NCBI GenBank assembly: GCA_035495315.1
Contig: DATJGF010000234.1
Location: 38,834-102,833, forward strand
Origin: DATJGF01 sp035495315
GTDB taxonomy: Bacteria; Verrucomicrobiota; Verrucomicrobiia; Limisphaerales; UBA8199
Reading direction: 5' to 3'
Length of the DNA: 64,000 bases
Shown: positions 43,182-52,364 of the stretch, piece by piece
Layout: every line of letters starts with the position of its first letter
Position numbering within the stretch: the first letter of the stretch is position 1
Notes under the pieces: generated by a model
Databases searched by the model: none
What the model saw: the letters and a program-made list of their open reading frames with translations, nothing else
Told to the model about the DNA's origin: nothing
Made by a program: the position numbers and the translations under genes

Positions 43182-46100
43182 TCACTGCTTGACGCGATAG
43201 AACGTCGCGGTGCCGGTTGGCGTCACCGGATATGGACTGGTCGCATTGGACACCGGTGAGTAGGTGCCGTTGGCCGTTGACGATGAGACCAGGGTCCCAG
43301 TCGACCAGGTAATCGTCAGCTTGCCCGTCGCATCGGCGGTCAGCTTCAGCTGTGGATCGAACGTGGCGACATAATCGCCATAGTCACGAATCCGCGCCAG
43401 GAACGTGCCTTTATCACCAACCTGAGGAACATTGCCGATTTCAGGGGCGAACTCGGGTCCCACGTACAGAGTCGCCGGCATCGGCGTCTTGGAGGCATCA
43501 TCCACGCCCCAGGTCGTCGCACCGAGCTTCACCCAATTAACGCCATCGCTGCTGCGGAACAGATTGAATGTCTGGCCGACACGCTGGATGCGGCACCAGG
43601 CATTTGGATACGGCGGAATGATATTGGCGCCGCTAAACGGTGCGCCGTCCGTAATCCCGCCTGTATCAAGCCGCCGGTTAAGCTCATAATCCTGGGCGCC
43701 ACTCGTTCCAGGCCCTGTCAACGTAGCCCCTACAGGCGTAACGAAGCACTTCTGGTAACGTCCGGCCTGGCCGCCGGTCTGCGCCGCACGATCTACCCCA
43801 AAATTGAGCACATCGCGGGCAATAAGGCCGGCTCGCGACCACTGGCTCGAACCGTCCTGGTATTCGACCCGCAGTTTTTTGTCGAAGTCGCCTGTGAGCT
43901 GCTCATAAACGAAGGTCGCTTCGTCATACGAGGCCCACTCGCCGACACCATCGCTGTAAAGGTCGTAGCCGTTGGCGGCCACAGGGACCACCGCATTGAT
44001 CCCGCCGAATTCATTGGCACCCACGACGCCCCATTTCAGCTTCGTATCAACCGTGAAGGGAAGTGTGACCGTGGAGATCGCGTTTCCATGAATGTCGGCG
44101 ATGTTCTTGATGGTAAGATTGCCGCTGCCCGACAAGCCGGTGACTTTCAATAAGACGCTTTGCTTCAGAATCATCACCAGCGGATTGCGAGAGTTGGGCG
44201 TGAACCGGTTCGTGAATACCTCGATGCTCGTGATATTCCCCGACGAAACGGAATAATTGGCGAGCGCGCCGACCGAGGCGCTGTCGCACGGCTCGTCAAA
44301 TGTCACACCGACATCGACCGTTCCGGCAACCGTGTCGAGCATCGCGCCGACCGTCGGCACTGGCGGAGTCGTGTCATGTAGAACTGTCACGGTGGCGACG
44401 GAACTGTTTTCCGAGATTGGCGGCACAGTCGCCACTACACGGTATTGCGTGCCGTCGTCCGCCAGCGTCAACAGCGGGGTCTTGAATGAAGCTGTGGTCG
44501 CACCCGGGATATTGGTGAAGGTCGAACTTCCCTTGGGCGCCGACTGCCATTGATAAATCACGTTTGTTCCATAGGCTGAAGTGCCTGTCGCAGCTGCGGT
44601 CAAGGTGGCCGTGCCTCCTTCAGCAACGCTGGCATTCTGCGGTTGCAGAGTGAAATTCACACTCGCTCCAGTCGGATCGAAGTAGAAACCGACCATGCTC
44701 CCCGTGAGCCTGGGTGCGTCACCAGGAACCGGATCAGCCTCGCCTGCGAGTTTGTAGGTGGCAGCAAAGTCGTCGGCGCCGGCCCAACTGGGATCATAAT
44801 GGACCAGTTCCATATAGTAACGGTGCCCGTTGGTAAGAGTAATCGTATTGCCATTGGGCCACAGGGTGCCGGCATAGGTATCCGAGCGCGCCGGCACCAT
44901 GTCCGTTGGCGGCGTGGTCGGATCATTTTGGGGTTGCCCCAGGTTCCAATCGCGCGGGTTAGTCCAACCGCTCAAGGTGGCGATCGCTTTCTTGTTAGCC
45001 GGCGAGTCATCGGTGCTCAAATAAAGCGTCACTTTGTCCGCGCCGTCGATGAAGAACACATAATCAGCGGTCGCCGGAGGGATCACGAACCCCTGGATCA
45101 CATCCATATAGTACCTGTTCTCCGGTCCGTTCGGTTCAGTATTCAAGTCCCGATATTGGCCGTCCTTGGGATATTCCCAGAACGACATCAGGTCCTGCCG
45201 CGTGGGGGAGAGTGGATAGCGCGGGTCATTGAAAAGGTTATTGTCATTATAACCGGTGTTGTTGTCGAACCCGGTATACTTCTGATGCAGCACCGTGCCG
45301 GCCATGAATACATAGGACCGGAATTGGATTTGCGTATTGTTGGCGATGTTGTTGGCCGGCGTTGCCGTGTCTTGAACACCATTAATCGTCAGCGTAAACA
45401 CCGTGCTGTCGGGCATCTTGCTCGTCGTCAGCTTCACTGTTTGCAGGTCCACGCGAGTTATCGTTGAAATCGTGACACCCTGATTGATGCCGTAGTTCAT
45501 TTTGTTCACCGCAGTGTCGGTCACCGGTTCCGAATACTTCACCAGTAACGAAGTAAAACTCAGGTCGGGCGTCACTTTCACCACCGTCGGCGGCGTAGTG
45601 TCCGCTGTCACGGTCAGGGTCGCTTCACTGCTGTACTTTGGAAGGCCAGGCACGGCGACATAGCATTTCACTTTCGTGCCGTCTTGGGCTTTCTTCGGCC
45701 AGGTAATCGTATAATTCGTGCTGTTGGCGCCTCGAACTTCAACGCCATTCGTGAACCACTGATAGAATACGGCGACGGAGTTCTTGGTGCCTAGAATGGC
45801 GGCGAGGCCGGCTGTGCTGGTGCCACTCCCGCCGGCAGTGTATTGACCGTATGAGCTGGTGCCGGTCGCCGCGACGGAGAAGCTCACCGCGACGTTTTCG
45901 GCTGTCGAGCCATTAGCTGGTTGCTGGGTAATATTCAGCGAAGCGCCCGCCGAATCGGGCATCGAACTCAGCATCGTGCTGGCCAACGGCGCCAGCGACG
46001 CGGCAGGAGTGGTGCCCGTGGCGGATTGCATCGCCACCTGAACAAAGTCATCCCCGCCGCCTTCCTTCAGCAGGATATACAAGGCATATTTCTGGCCAGC

Positions 46101-46571
46101 GACCATATGGATGGGATAAGTCGTTTCCTGATTGCCGGGCTCCTGGAAAGGCAGGCAGCAACTCGGCTCTTCAGCGACCAACAACCCGTTGATCTCGGTT
46201 GCGTCCTGGCTGATATAGAGCTGCGAGGCATCATCGCTGCGCAGATAAAAATAATAATCATCCGTAACGCTCGGCGTGATCCAACCTGAAAGCTTCAGAC
46301 CATATTCATCGTGCGTGTTATCCGGAAATACCGGCCGTGTATCCATCCCGGACACGTAGCTCACCATATCCGGCGTGTTCGGATAATTCGGATCGCTTTG
46401 CAGGATGCCTACCGCCGTCCCGGTCAATGAGGGATTGCGCAATGGGGAGAACCAACATTCGAGCTTGAGGAAACCAGGAGTTTCCATCGGTGCAGCGAGG
46501 ACGGGAAGGCTGGCCAGGCCAGCGAGGCCGATCGCGCACAGGAGGGGTTTTGTGATTTTCATGTTCAACAT
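43182..46571 (-). CDS. Very large secreted protein with PA14 and Ig-like domains
   Basis: 1129 residues; the alternative start Met4 gives the same signal peptide (MKITKPLLCAIGLAGLASLPVLA). Domains in order: PA14-like (~35-200: YYFYLRSDDASQLYISQD ... PFQEPGNQETTYPIHMVAGQKYALYILLKEGGGDDFVQVA), an Ig-like (~210-315), a Big_5/SbsA-type Ig (~325-410, VKVTPDLSFTSLLVKYSEPVTD), a second PA14-like (~425-625: YVFFIDGADKVTLYLSTDDS), a second Ig (~640-730), another Big_5-like, and a final DUF1349/LamG-like domain plus the closing verrucomicrobial tail (GTATFYRV). PA14 and Ig modules bind carbohydrate. An exact terminator follows (43125-43157). Confidence 0.85.
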   Translation of the reverse strand: MLNMKITKPLLCAIGLAGLASLPVLAAPMETPGFLKLECWFSPLRNPSLTGTAVGILQSDPNYPNTPDMVSYVSGMDTRPVFPDNTHDEYGLKLSGWITPSVTDDYYFYLRSDDASQLYISQDATEINGLLVAEEPSCCLPFQEPGNQETTYPIHMVAGQKYALYILLKEGGGDDFVQVAMQSATGTTPAASLAPLASTMLSSMPDSAGASLNITQQPANGSTAENVAVSFSVAATGTSSYGQYTAGGSGTSTAGLAAILGTKNSVAVFYQWFTNGVEVRGANSTNYTITWPKKAQDGTKVKCYVAVPGLPKYSSEATLTVTADTTPPTVVKVTPDLSFTSLLVKYSEPVTDTAVNKMNYGINQGVTISTITRVDLQTVKLTTSKMPDSTVFTLTINGVQDTATPANNIANNTQIQFRSYVFMAGTVLHQKYTGFDNNTGYNDNNLFNDPRYPLSPTRQDLMSFWEYPKDGQYRDLNTEPNGPENRYYMDVIQGFVIPPATADYVFFIDGADKVTLYLSTDDSPANKKAIATLSGWTNPRDWNLGQPQNDPTTPPTDMVPARSDTYAGTLWPNGNTITLTNGHRYYMELVHYDPSWAGADDFAATYKLAGEADPVPGDAPRLTGSMVGFYFDPTGASVNFTLQPQNASVAEGGTATLTAAATGTSAYGTNVIYQWQSAPKGSSTFTNIPGATTASFKTPLLTLADDGTQYRVVATVPPISENSSVATVTVLHDTTPPVPTVGAMLDTVAGTVDVGVTFDEPCDSASVGALANYSVSSGNITSIEVFTNRFTPNSRNPLVMILKQSVLLKVTGLSGSGNLTIKNIADIHGNAISTVTLPFTVDTKLKWGVVGANEFGGINAVVPVAANGYDLYSDGVGEWASYDEATFVYEQLTGDFDKKLRVEYQDGSSQWSRAGLIARDVLNFGVDRAAQTGGQAGRYQKCFVTPVGATLTGPGTSGAQDYELNRRLDTGGITDGAPFSGANIIPPYPNAWCRIQRVGQTFNLFRSSDGVNWVKLGATTWGVDDASKTPMPATLYVGPEFAPEIGNVPQVGDKGTFLARIRDYGDYVATFDPQLKLTADATGKLTITWSTGTLVSSSTANGTYSPVSNATSPYPVTPTGTATFYRVKQ

Positions 46572-46713
46572 TAACTAAGTTACTAGCAAGAATCTGCCGC
46601 ATTAGCGGACACTCGATAGTGGTGACTTTATGGGAAAATGGTCAAGTGAAAAGATGTGACATTTATGGACTCGCTGAGAGCAAAATATGGTGAGCCCACA
46701 ACGCGGGCGAACG

Positions 46714-46828
46714 AGTAGCGCAGACATTCCTGTCTGCTGTAACGCAGCCTTTCCCAGGCTGCCTAGATTCTCCGGGTTTCTTTCGAAATCTGTCCGCGGT
46801 GCGAAAGACGCGAATGCCTGCGCTACGT
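46714..46828. repeat. Hairpin array with inverted ends (GCAG...CTGC family)
   Basis: Inner hairpins GCAGACA-TTCC-TGTCTGC (46720-46737) and GCAGCCT-TTCCC-AGGCTGC (46744-46762) are enclosed by outer inverted ends GTAGCGCAG...(near 46715) and CTGCGCTAC (near 46818). Two coding genes face it from the left (start of the 43182 gene) and right (stop of the 46908 gene). No gene fits the 46572-46907 gap. Confidence 0.75.
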
Positions 46829-46907
46829 TAAACCAGGTCTCCTTGAACGAAGCAGAGAGAGAAACGATCCGTGTCGCACCAGTGGGCTACAGTTTATTTT
46901 GAACCGC

Positions 46908-49900
46908 CTAGTTCTCTCCCACGCGCAGCCGAACGAAACGGGCCGCAGACGGTGTGGTAGGCGTCAAATCCTGCACCGTCACCCAATCAAAGTCTGGGTC
47001 CAGTGCTACGACGCTGGTTTGACTAAGGTGACCAGCATCGGAGGACCACGTCTGGCCGTCACTTGAGACTTCGGGAACATAGTACAATGGCAAAGCCGGC
47101 GAAGCCGTTCGCCGTTTGTACTGCAATAGTAAATATTGGTTTTCGCCAATCGTGGTGAGAGAAACGGTCATGCCATCCTGCGCATCAGCGGGGTTGTTTG
47201 GGTCGAGGCCCAAAGCGTACTCCATGAGGTTGGGAATGTTATCATTATCGGCGTCGGCGACGGCTTGCACAGGATTTGTGAGATCGATACCTCCGTAGAT
47301 CAAGAAGGGCAGGACTACCAGGCTGGCGCCGCCATTAGTACCGCCGTAACCGCTATCGGTGGGAGTAAATACGACGCTAAGCGAATTAGTACCGGCAGGC
47401 AGCACGGCGCCGCTGGCCGGTGTATAAAGGAACGAGCCTGGCGTGCTTGCGGAAGCGCTTAACTGGGCCGAATTGAGCGGCGTGCCATAAACGACAGGCG
47501 AGGGATTTGTCCACGTCAGGACGACCAAAGCCTGCGTCACAGCTAACGAGCCGTTCATGAGAGTAACCTGATAATTGGTCTGGCGATTGGCGGGGTCGAC
47601 CAGCACGGGCACAATTGGGTACAAGCCGGGCGGACTGCTGAATATCGCGCTGCAAGTCGCACTCGCGGTAATATTGTCGCCATTGGTGACCCCCACCAGG
47701 CCAACCGATAAAGGAGGATTAGGTTGGCCATAGGCGCGCGTCGCGTTTTGCGCCGTGGCCGTCAAGGGCGCGGGTAATACGATGAGGCCAACTGCGCCCG
47801 TCGCACTGGTGTAGTGCACAGAATCGGTAGGGCTGAACACGGCGGAGAGGAGGTTCGAGCCTGCATTCAAGACCGTTCCGTTAGCTGGGCTGTAAACGAA
47901 CGTGCCGGGCACGCTGGCCGTAGCATTGAGTTGAGAGGCACTGAGGGGCGTGCCGTAAGTGATCGCAGTAGGTGCAGGCCAGGTCAAAAGAGGTGTACTC
48001 TCCAGCACAACGCTTTTGACAACGATGCTATCGACCGCAACTCCCGCGACCGGAACCAACGGATGGACGTCGGTGCCACTGTTGACGTTGTCTTGTGTAA
48101 ACTCCCAAATGAGCTGGAAGGTCGAACCGGCCGTGCCCGGCAGTTTCATCTGGACATGTTGCCAGCCACCGGAATAACCGGCCCAGACCGACATATCCTC
48201 AAAATACCCCGAGCTGCTGTTGCGAGGCAGATGTTTCGGGTAATGAAAGCTGTTCCCGGTGCTGAAATCCTGGGCGAAAGCCTCGGCGAGGCACGTACGC
48301 GCGTTGCGACCTGGAGTCAGGTCGATGAGCCGGAGGAAGAACCCATCATACGCAAGCACATTGAAATCAGGATCGTCCTCCGTGTTGTACCAAACATCAA
48401 AATCCAGCGTGGCGTACGAGGCGCCCGCAGGAATCGCAATCGAGGGGCTGAAAACGCGTTCCCAGCGGGTTGGATTATTGGCAATGCCATCGCGTGCATT
48501 GACGTGGAACAGCGCATTGCTGTCGGGTGCACTCGGCACCGAAGTGCTGGTGGTCCAAGGCACTACATTATTACCCCCACCATGGGAAGTAGTCCAACCG
48601 GCTGGCAGGCTGCCCCCAGTGACGCCGTTGAAGTTTTCGGAAAAGACCGTCGTTGCGACAGGTGTACCAGTCGGTTCTGAGAAAAGCAGAGTCGTGGTGC
48701 CCTGAGCCGTGTTCACCGTCAAAGTAAACTCGATGATTGTTCCCGTGACGAAACCGCCCTGCAATTGAACGGAAAAGGGTGTCAGGTCGGAACCGGTACT
48801 GCCCGGAGCTACGTTCGGGTAGAACTGTGTTCCGCTCAGGATCGTGATGGCGGGGTTGGTCGTCGAGAGCGTTGCACTCACCCCGGTATAAGTAACCGGG
48901 GAGGATATTCCGTTGGTGAGGTAATTAAACAAGGGGAGCGTAAACTGGATCGTTTCGCTCGGGTCAATGAATCCGTTGCCGCCGTTGTCGCTAAAAGTGA
49001 CAGGCCCGAGTCGCAGCGCAATCGGCGCTATCGAGGCTTTCTTGAAGCCGGCAGGATTCGCTCCGGGGAGAAAACTGGGATAGCTGAATTGCGAACTCGG
49101 TTGCCCGTTCGTGAAAAACGAAAACTCCGGCGTGGTCGAAAATGCGGCATACACGGAGCCCGTACGGGTCGTCAGCCCATTGTAATCGCCGAGGTTTGGC
49201 TGCCCGGTATCATTGCCGTAACCTCCGTGGAAAGGGCTGCTGGTTAATGGTGAGGGCTTGGACCAGGTAAGGCCGCCGTCGTCGGAGTAGATCCAGGTTA
49301 TCTCCATTAGATCTCCGCTCGTCGCAATACCTTGGTCGTCGTAGACTACGTTGATACGTCCAGTCGAGGCATCCACACTAATCGTGGGAAACCATTGTGG
49401 GCGGTCTGCGCCAGGCCGACTGTTCAGCAGAACCGGCGCCGAGAACGAGCCTCCGCGGTCGGTGCTCCGTTGGAACACGACATCGGCTCCATCCTTATTA
49501 CTGTTGCTGACATAAACGACATAAACATTTCCCTTGCCGCTACCGCCGGAATTGTCCACCGCCAAACCAGGAAAACTGTGCACACGATCATTGCCCAGGA
49601 TATAATCTATGGGAAAAAAATCGGACGTTAGATTTACCGGCGAAGCCCAGCTTAGGCCGTTATTGACTGATTTAGCAAAGCCGATGTTCCCGAAGGACCA
49701 ACCGGCATAGGGAGTGCCGACCGTTGCGCTCGATCGCGACCAAACGACATAGACTTCGTTGGAAGAATTGCCTGCAAACCGCGGAATCGACCCGGTATCA
49801 AAGCTGGTAGCTCCGGAGTTCAGCACTGAGCGGGCCGACCAGCTCGGGGGATTTCCCACCAGCACATCATCGCTGTAAGCCGTCGAGATCTGAACGCCGC

Positions 49901-50768
49901 CGGAGATCACGGCCGTGCTGGTAAAGCTCGACCAACTCACCAGCACGCGGCCGGAATCCGGATCCACGTCGATAAACTCCTTATCGGCGGCATCGCGAGC
50001 GTTGCCGCCTTGCAGGACCCCGGTGGGATTGGTTGCGGCGGTAACCTCGAATGGCCCTTGCCAGGTATGTCCGCCATCGAACGAACGATGGATGCAGAGC
50101 GTCTGTGCCGTGCCGGTAAAATTAGGCGCCGTACCAAGGCCTTTAACCATGATCGACGCATAAACGAACTGCAACCCGGCTCCGCCGGGGACGTATTTCA
50201 CATCGGGATCGCCGAACACCTGGGGGTATTGGGTTCCACCGATTGCCCCATTTAAGGCGGAGTTGCCGGTCGTTGAAAGTTGGCCGCCGTCGGTGAAGCT
50301 AGCCCCGCCGTCATCGGAATACGCGAAGCCAGAAACCCCAAAAGGATTTAGCGCAAACCCGCGGGTATCATTGAACCCGACCACAATGTGCTGTCCGGTC
50401 ACATCTACCGCGATTGAGACTTCGGCCTGGCCACCCGTCGGACCGTCTTCCTCATCCCCGTCGTCGCCATTTGGAATAAACATCCGGGAAATGTGCCCAT
50501 GAAAACTACTGCCGGCTCCCCCATTCGGTTGCTGGGCTCGAGCCTGAGCCACCGCGTAGGCCAGATGCCCCATGGAGGACATCTTGTCATAATGCGCAGC
50601 AGGACTGTTGGTTGTCGCCAGGTCGCGCCCGCGTGACCCCGGCGCAGCAGAGCTGAGCCAAATCGGACATAGAGTCAAAAAAAGAAGCAAAACCAGGCAG
50701 CGAGAAATGGGGTGGGCGGGCCTCATATCGCCAGTAGAAGCCCCAGACGTACTGTACAGCGGGAACAC
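46908..50768 (-). CDS. Very large secreted BNR-repeat (sialidase-like) protein with MBG/Ig domains
   Basis: 1286 residues. A signal peptide lies near residues 17-42 (PISRCLVLLLFLTLCPIWLSSAA); the true start may be the Met at 15. A six- or seven-bladed BNR propeller occupies ~100-560, with Asp-box motifs SDDGGASFTDGG, SFDGGHTWQGP, SVNNGLSWASP, STDRGGSFSAP and SDDGGLTWSKP. A jelly-roll-like region follows (~620-920), then Big_3/MBG-type Ig domains (ITYGTPLSASQLNATASVPGTFVYSP; LTATAQNATRAYGQPNPPLSV) and a C-terminal cell-surface-sorting-like tail (YGGIDLTNPVQAVADADNDNIPNLMEYALG). The Arg triad of true sialidases was not confirmed, so enzyme activity is open. Confidence 0.8.
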   Translation of the reverse strand: MFPLYSTSGASTGDMRPAHPISRCLVLLLFLTLCPIWLSSAAPGSRGRDLATTNSPAAHYDKMSSMGHLAYAVAQARAQQPNGGAGSSFHGHISRMFIPNGDDGDEEDGPTGGQAEVSIAVDVTGQHIVVGFNDTRGFALNPFGVSGFAYSDDGGASFTDGGQLSTTGNSALNGAIGGTQYPQVFGDPDVKYVPGGAGLQFVYASIMVKGLGTAPNFTGTAQTLCIHRSFDGGHTWQGPFEVTAATNPTGVLQGGNARDAADKEFIDVDPDSGRVLVSWSSFTSTAVISGGVQISTAYSDDVLVGNPPSWSARSVLNSGATSFDTGSIPRFAGNSSNEVYVVWSRSSATVGTPYAGWSFGNIGFAKSVNNGLSWASPVNLTSDFFPIDYILGNDRVHSFPGLAVDNSGGSGKGNVYVVYVSNSNKDGADVVFQRSTDRGGSFSAPVLLNSRPGADRPQWFPTISVDASTGRINVVYDDQGIATSGDLMEITWIYSDDGGLTWSKPSPLTSSPFHGGYGNDTGQPNLGDYNGLTTRTGSVYAAFSTTPEFSFFTNGQPSSQFSYPSFLPGANPAGFKKASIAPIALRLGPVTFSDNGGNGFIDPSETIQFTLPLFNYLTNGISSPVTYTGVSATLSTTNPAITILSGTQFYPNVAPGSTGSDLTPFSVQLQGGFVTGTIIEFTLTVNTAQGTTTLLFSEPTGTPVATTVFSENFNGVTGGSLPAGWTTSHGGGNNVVPWTTSTSVPSAPDSNALFHVNARDGIANNPTRWERVFSPSIAIPAGASYATLDFDVWYNTEDDPDFNVLAYDGFFLRLIDLTPGRNARTCLAEAFAQDFSTGNSFHYPKHLPRNSSSGYFEDMSVWAGYSGGWQHVQMKLPGTAGSTFQLIWEFTQDNVNSGTDVHPLVPVAGVAVDSIVVKSVVLESTPLLTWPAPTAITYGTPLSASQLNATASVPGTFVYSPANGTVLNAGSNLLSAVFSPTDSVHYTSATGAVGLIVLPAPLTATAQNATRAYGQPNPPLSVGLVGVTNGDNITASATCSAIFSSPPGLYPIVPVLVDPANRQTNYQVTLMNGSLAVTQALVVLTWTNPSPVVYGTPLNSAQLSASASTPGSFLYTPASGAVLPAGTNSLSVVFTPTDSGYGGTNGGASLVVLPFLIYGGIDLTNPVQAVADADNDNIPNLMEYALGLDPNNPADAQDGMTVSLTTIGENQYLLLQYKRRTASPALPLYYVPEVSSDGQTWSSDAGHLSQTSVVALDPDFDWVTVQDLTPTTPSAARFVRLRVGEN

Positions 50769-50859
50769 CGGCCAGTTTGTACCCGAGTTGGTCGCGCCGA
50801 ATCAAGTTTGATTTTGGTCCCTGCTTTGATTAGGGTCCCGTTTGATCTAAGTGTAAGTG

Positions 50860-51021
50860 TTTAGCGCAGGTGCATGCGCAGCCCAGACATTCCTGGCTGC
50901 TGTATCGCAAATTTTCCAGCCTGCCTAGACTCGCGTTCTACACCTGGCTCGGGCGTGTCTTAAAGCCTGCCGACAGGAATGTCGGCAATACGGCAGACGG
51001 GAATGTCTGCGTTACGCTAAA
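50860..51021. repeat. Hairpin array with inverted ends (GCAG...CTGC family)
   Basis: Inner hairpins include GCCGACA-GGAA-TGTCGGC (50969-50986) and GCAGAC-GGGAAT-GTCTGC (50993-51010), plus weaker ones around 50879-50901 and 50906-50935. Outer ends TTTAGCG (50860) and CGCTAAA (51015-51021) are inverted. It fills the 50769-51087 gap between two divergent genes, so it can also contain promoters. Confidence 0.75.
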
Positions 51022-51087
51022 CAGGTACCTCTGAGTCAGCAGTGGCGGCGGTTCGCCTTAGAAAGCGTTTGAATCCGGCGATGACCC

Positions 51088-52224
51088 ATGAGTTCCAAAC
51101 CTGTTTCAAATAAAGATCGTTTCGTTATCATCATGGCGGGCGGCAAAGGCGAACGCTTTTGGCCGGTGAGCCGCGAAAAAACTCCCAAGCAACTCCTGTC
51201 ACTCCTGGGAGGACGTTCCTTTCTGCAGCAAGCAGTCGATCGCGTGATGCCGCTAGTGCCCATAAAAAATATTCTGGTCATCACGAACGAAACGCAGGCG
51301 CCCGAGGTACGCAAACAATTGCCTAAATTGCCCAAAGAAAACCTGATCGCGGAACCAATTGGGCGCGACACAACAGCGGCAGTGACCTTAGGGGCGGCCC
51401 TGGTAGGAGCTCGCTCGACCACCGGCGTAATGGCCGTCTTGCCTGCCGATCATGTTATTCCGGAAGAAAGAAAATTTCAGCAGGTGCTCGGCGACGCGTT
51501 TGATCTGGCCGCCCGAGGACAAGCCATCATTACGATCGGCATTAAACCGACCGAACCGGCCACCGGCTACGGTTATATCCGCGTGGGCGAACCCTTGCCC
51601 CCACCGCAAGGCATTAAATCCTACAAGACTGCGTTTTATCGCGCTGAGCAGTTCGTCGAAAAACCGCATTTTGATAAAGCCCTCGAATATCTCAACAGCG
51701 GGCACTATCGATGGAACGCCGGCATGTTTATTTGGTCGTTTGTGACGATCACGGAGGGTTTGCAGAAGCATCAACCCGAGATGTATGCCGCCTGCCAGCG
51801 CTGGTTCAAAGTCGCCGGGACACCAGCGAAACTGAACAAGGTTTTGGCCAAGGAATACGCGGACCTCAAGAAGATTTCGATCGATTACGCGCTGATGGAG
51901 CACGCGCAGAATGTGCTGGTCGCCGATGGCGCTTTTGCGTGGGATGACCTGGGCTCGTGGACAGCTCTGGGACGCCACCTGAAAGCCGATCCGGAAGGCA
52001 ATTGCGCGATCGCCGACTTCATTCATGTCGATGCGGCGCGAAACATTATTTTTGACGCACGGTCCAAAGCTCGCCGCACACCGATCGCAGTAGTCGGGTT
52101 GCGTGATTCAATCCTGGTTCAAACCGATGATGCAACGCTGCTGGCCCACAAGAGCCAGGCGCAAAAGGTGAAGGAATTGGTGAAACGGCTCGCCGAGGAT
52201 CCAAAATTGAAAAAGCTGGTTTGA
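51088..52224 (+). CDS. manC: Mannose-1-phosphate guanylyltransferase
   Basis: 378 residues. The nucleotidyltransferase signature is complete: AGGKGERFWPVSREKTPKQ (~17-35). Other family marks are VLPADHVI (~111), FVEKPHF (~190, sugar-phosphate contact), GHYRWNAGMFIWSF (~208) and FAWDDLGSWTAL (~285). The usual C-terminal PMI cupin of the bifunctional enzyme is absent, so this is the shorter guanylyltransferase-only type. It makes GDP-mannose from mannose-1-phosphate and GTP, a donor for surface glycans. No gdp-mannose-using gene adjoins; the flippase and GT2 lie 17 kb away. Confidence 0.92.
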   Translation: MSSKPVSNKDRFVIIMAGGKGERFWPVSREKTPKQLLSLLGGRSFLQQAVDRVMPLVPIKNILVITNETQAPEVRKQLPKLPKENLIAEPIGRDTTAAVTLGAALVGARSTTGVMAVLPADHVIPEERKFQQVLGDAFDLAARGQAIITIGIKPTEPATGYGYIRVGEPLPPPQGIKSYKTAFYRAEQFVEKPHFDKALEYLNSGHYRWNAGMFIWSFVTITEGLQKHQPEMYAACQRWFKVAGTPAKLNKVLAKEYADLKKISIDYALMEHAQNVLVADGAFAWDDLGSWTALGRHLKADPEGNCAIADFIHVDAARNIIFDARSKARRTPIAVVGLRDSILVQTDDATLLAHKSQAQKVKELVKRLAEDPKLKKLV

Positions 52225-52233
52225 CCGAAGCTT

Positions 52234-52350
52234 AAGTAGCGCAGGTTTTCAGCCTGCCGTATCGCAGGTTTTTAGCCTGCACAGATGCGTGGTCGATAAT
52301 GACTGCCGACTAAAAGTCGGTGATACAGCAGGGTAAACCCTGCGTTACTT
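52234..52350. repeat. Hairpin array with inverted ends (GCAG...CTGC family)
   Basis: Four inner hairpins: GCAGG-TTTTCAG-CCTGC (52241-52257), the near-identical GCAGG...CCTGC (52264-52280), CCGACT-AAA-AGTCGG (52306-52320) and GCAGGGT-AA-ACCCTGC (52328-52343). Outer inverted ends AAGTAGCGCAG (52234-52244) and CTGCGTTACTT (52340-52350) frame the array. Fills most of the convergent gap between manC and the HAD gene. Confidence 0.85.
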
Positions 52351-52364
52351 CTTCCTGCGCCACT

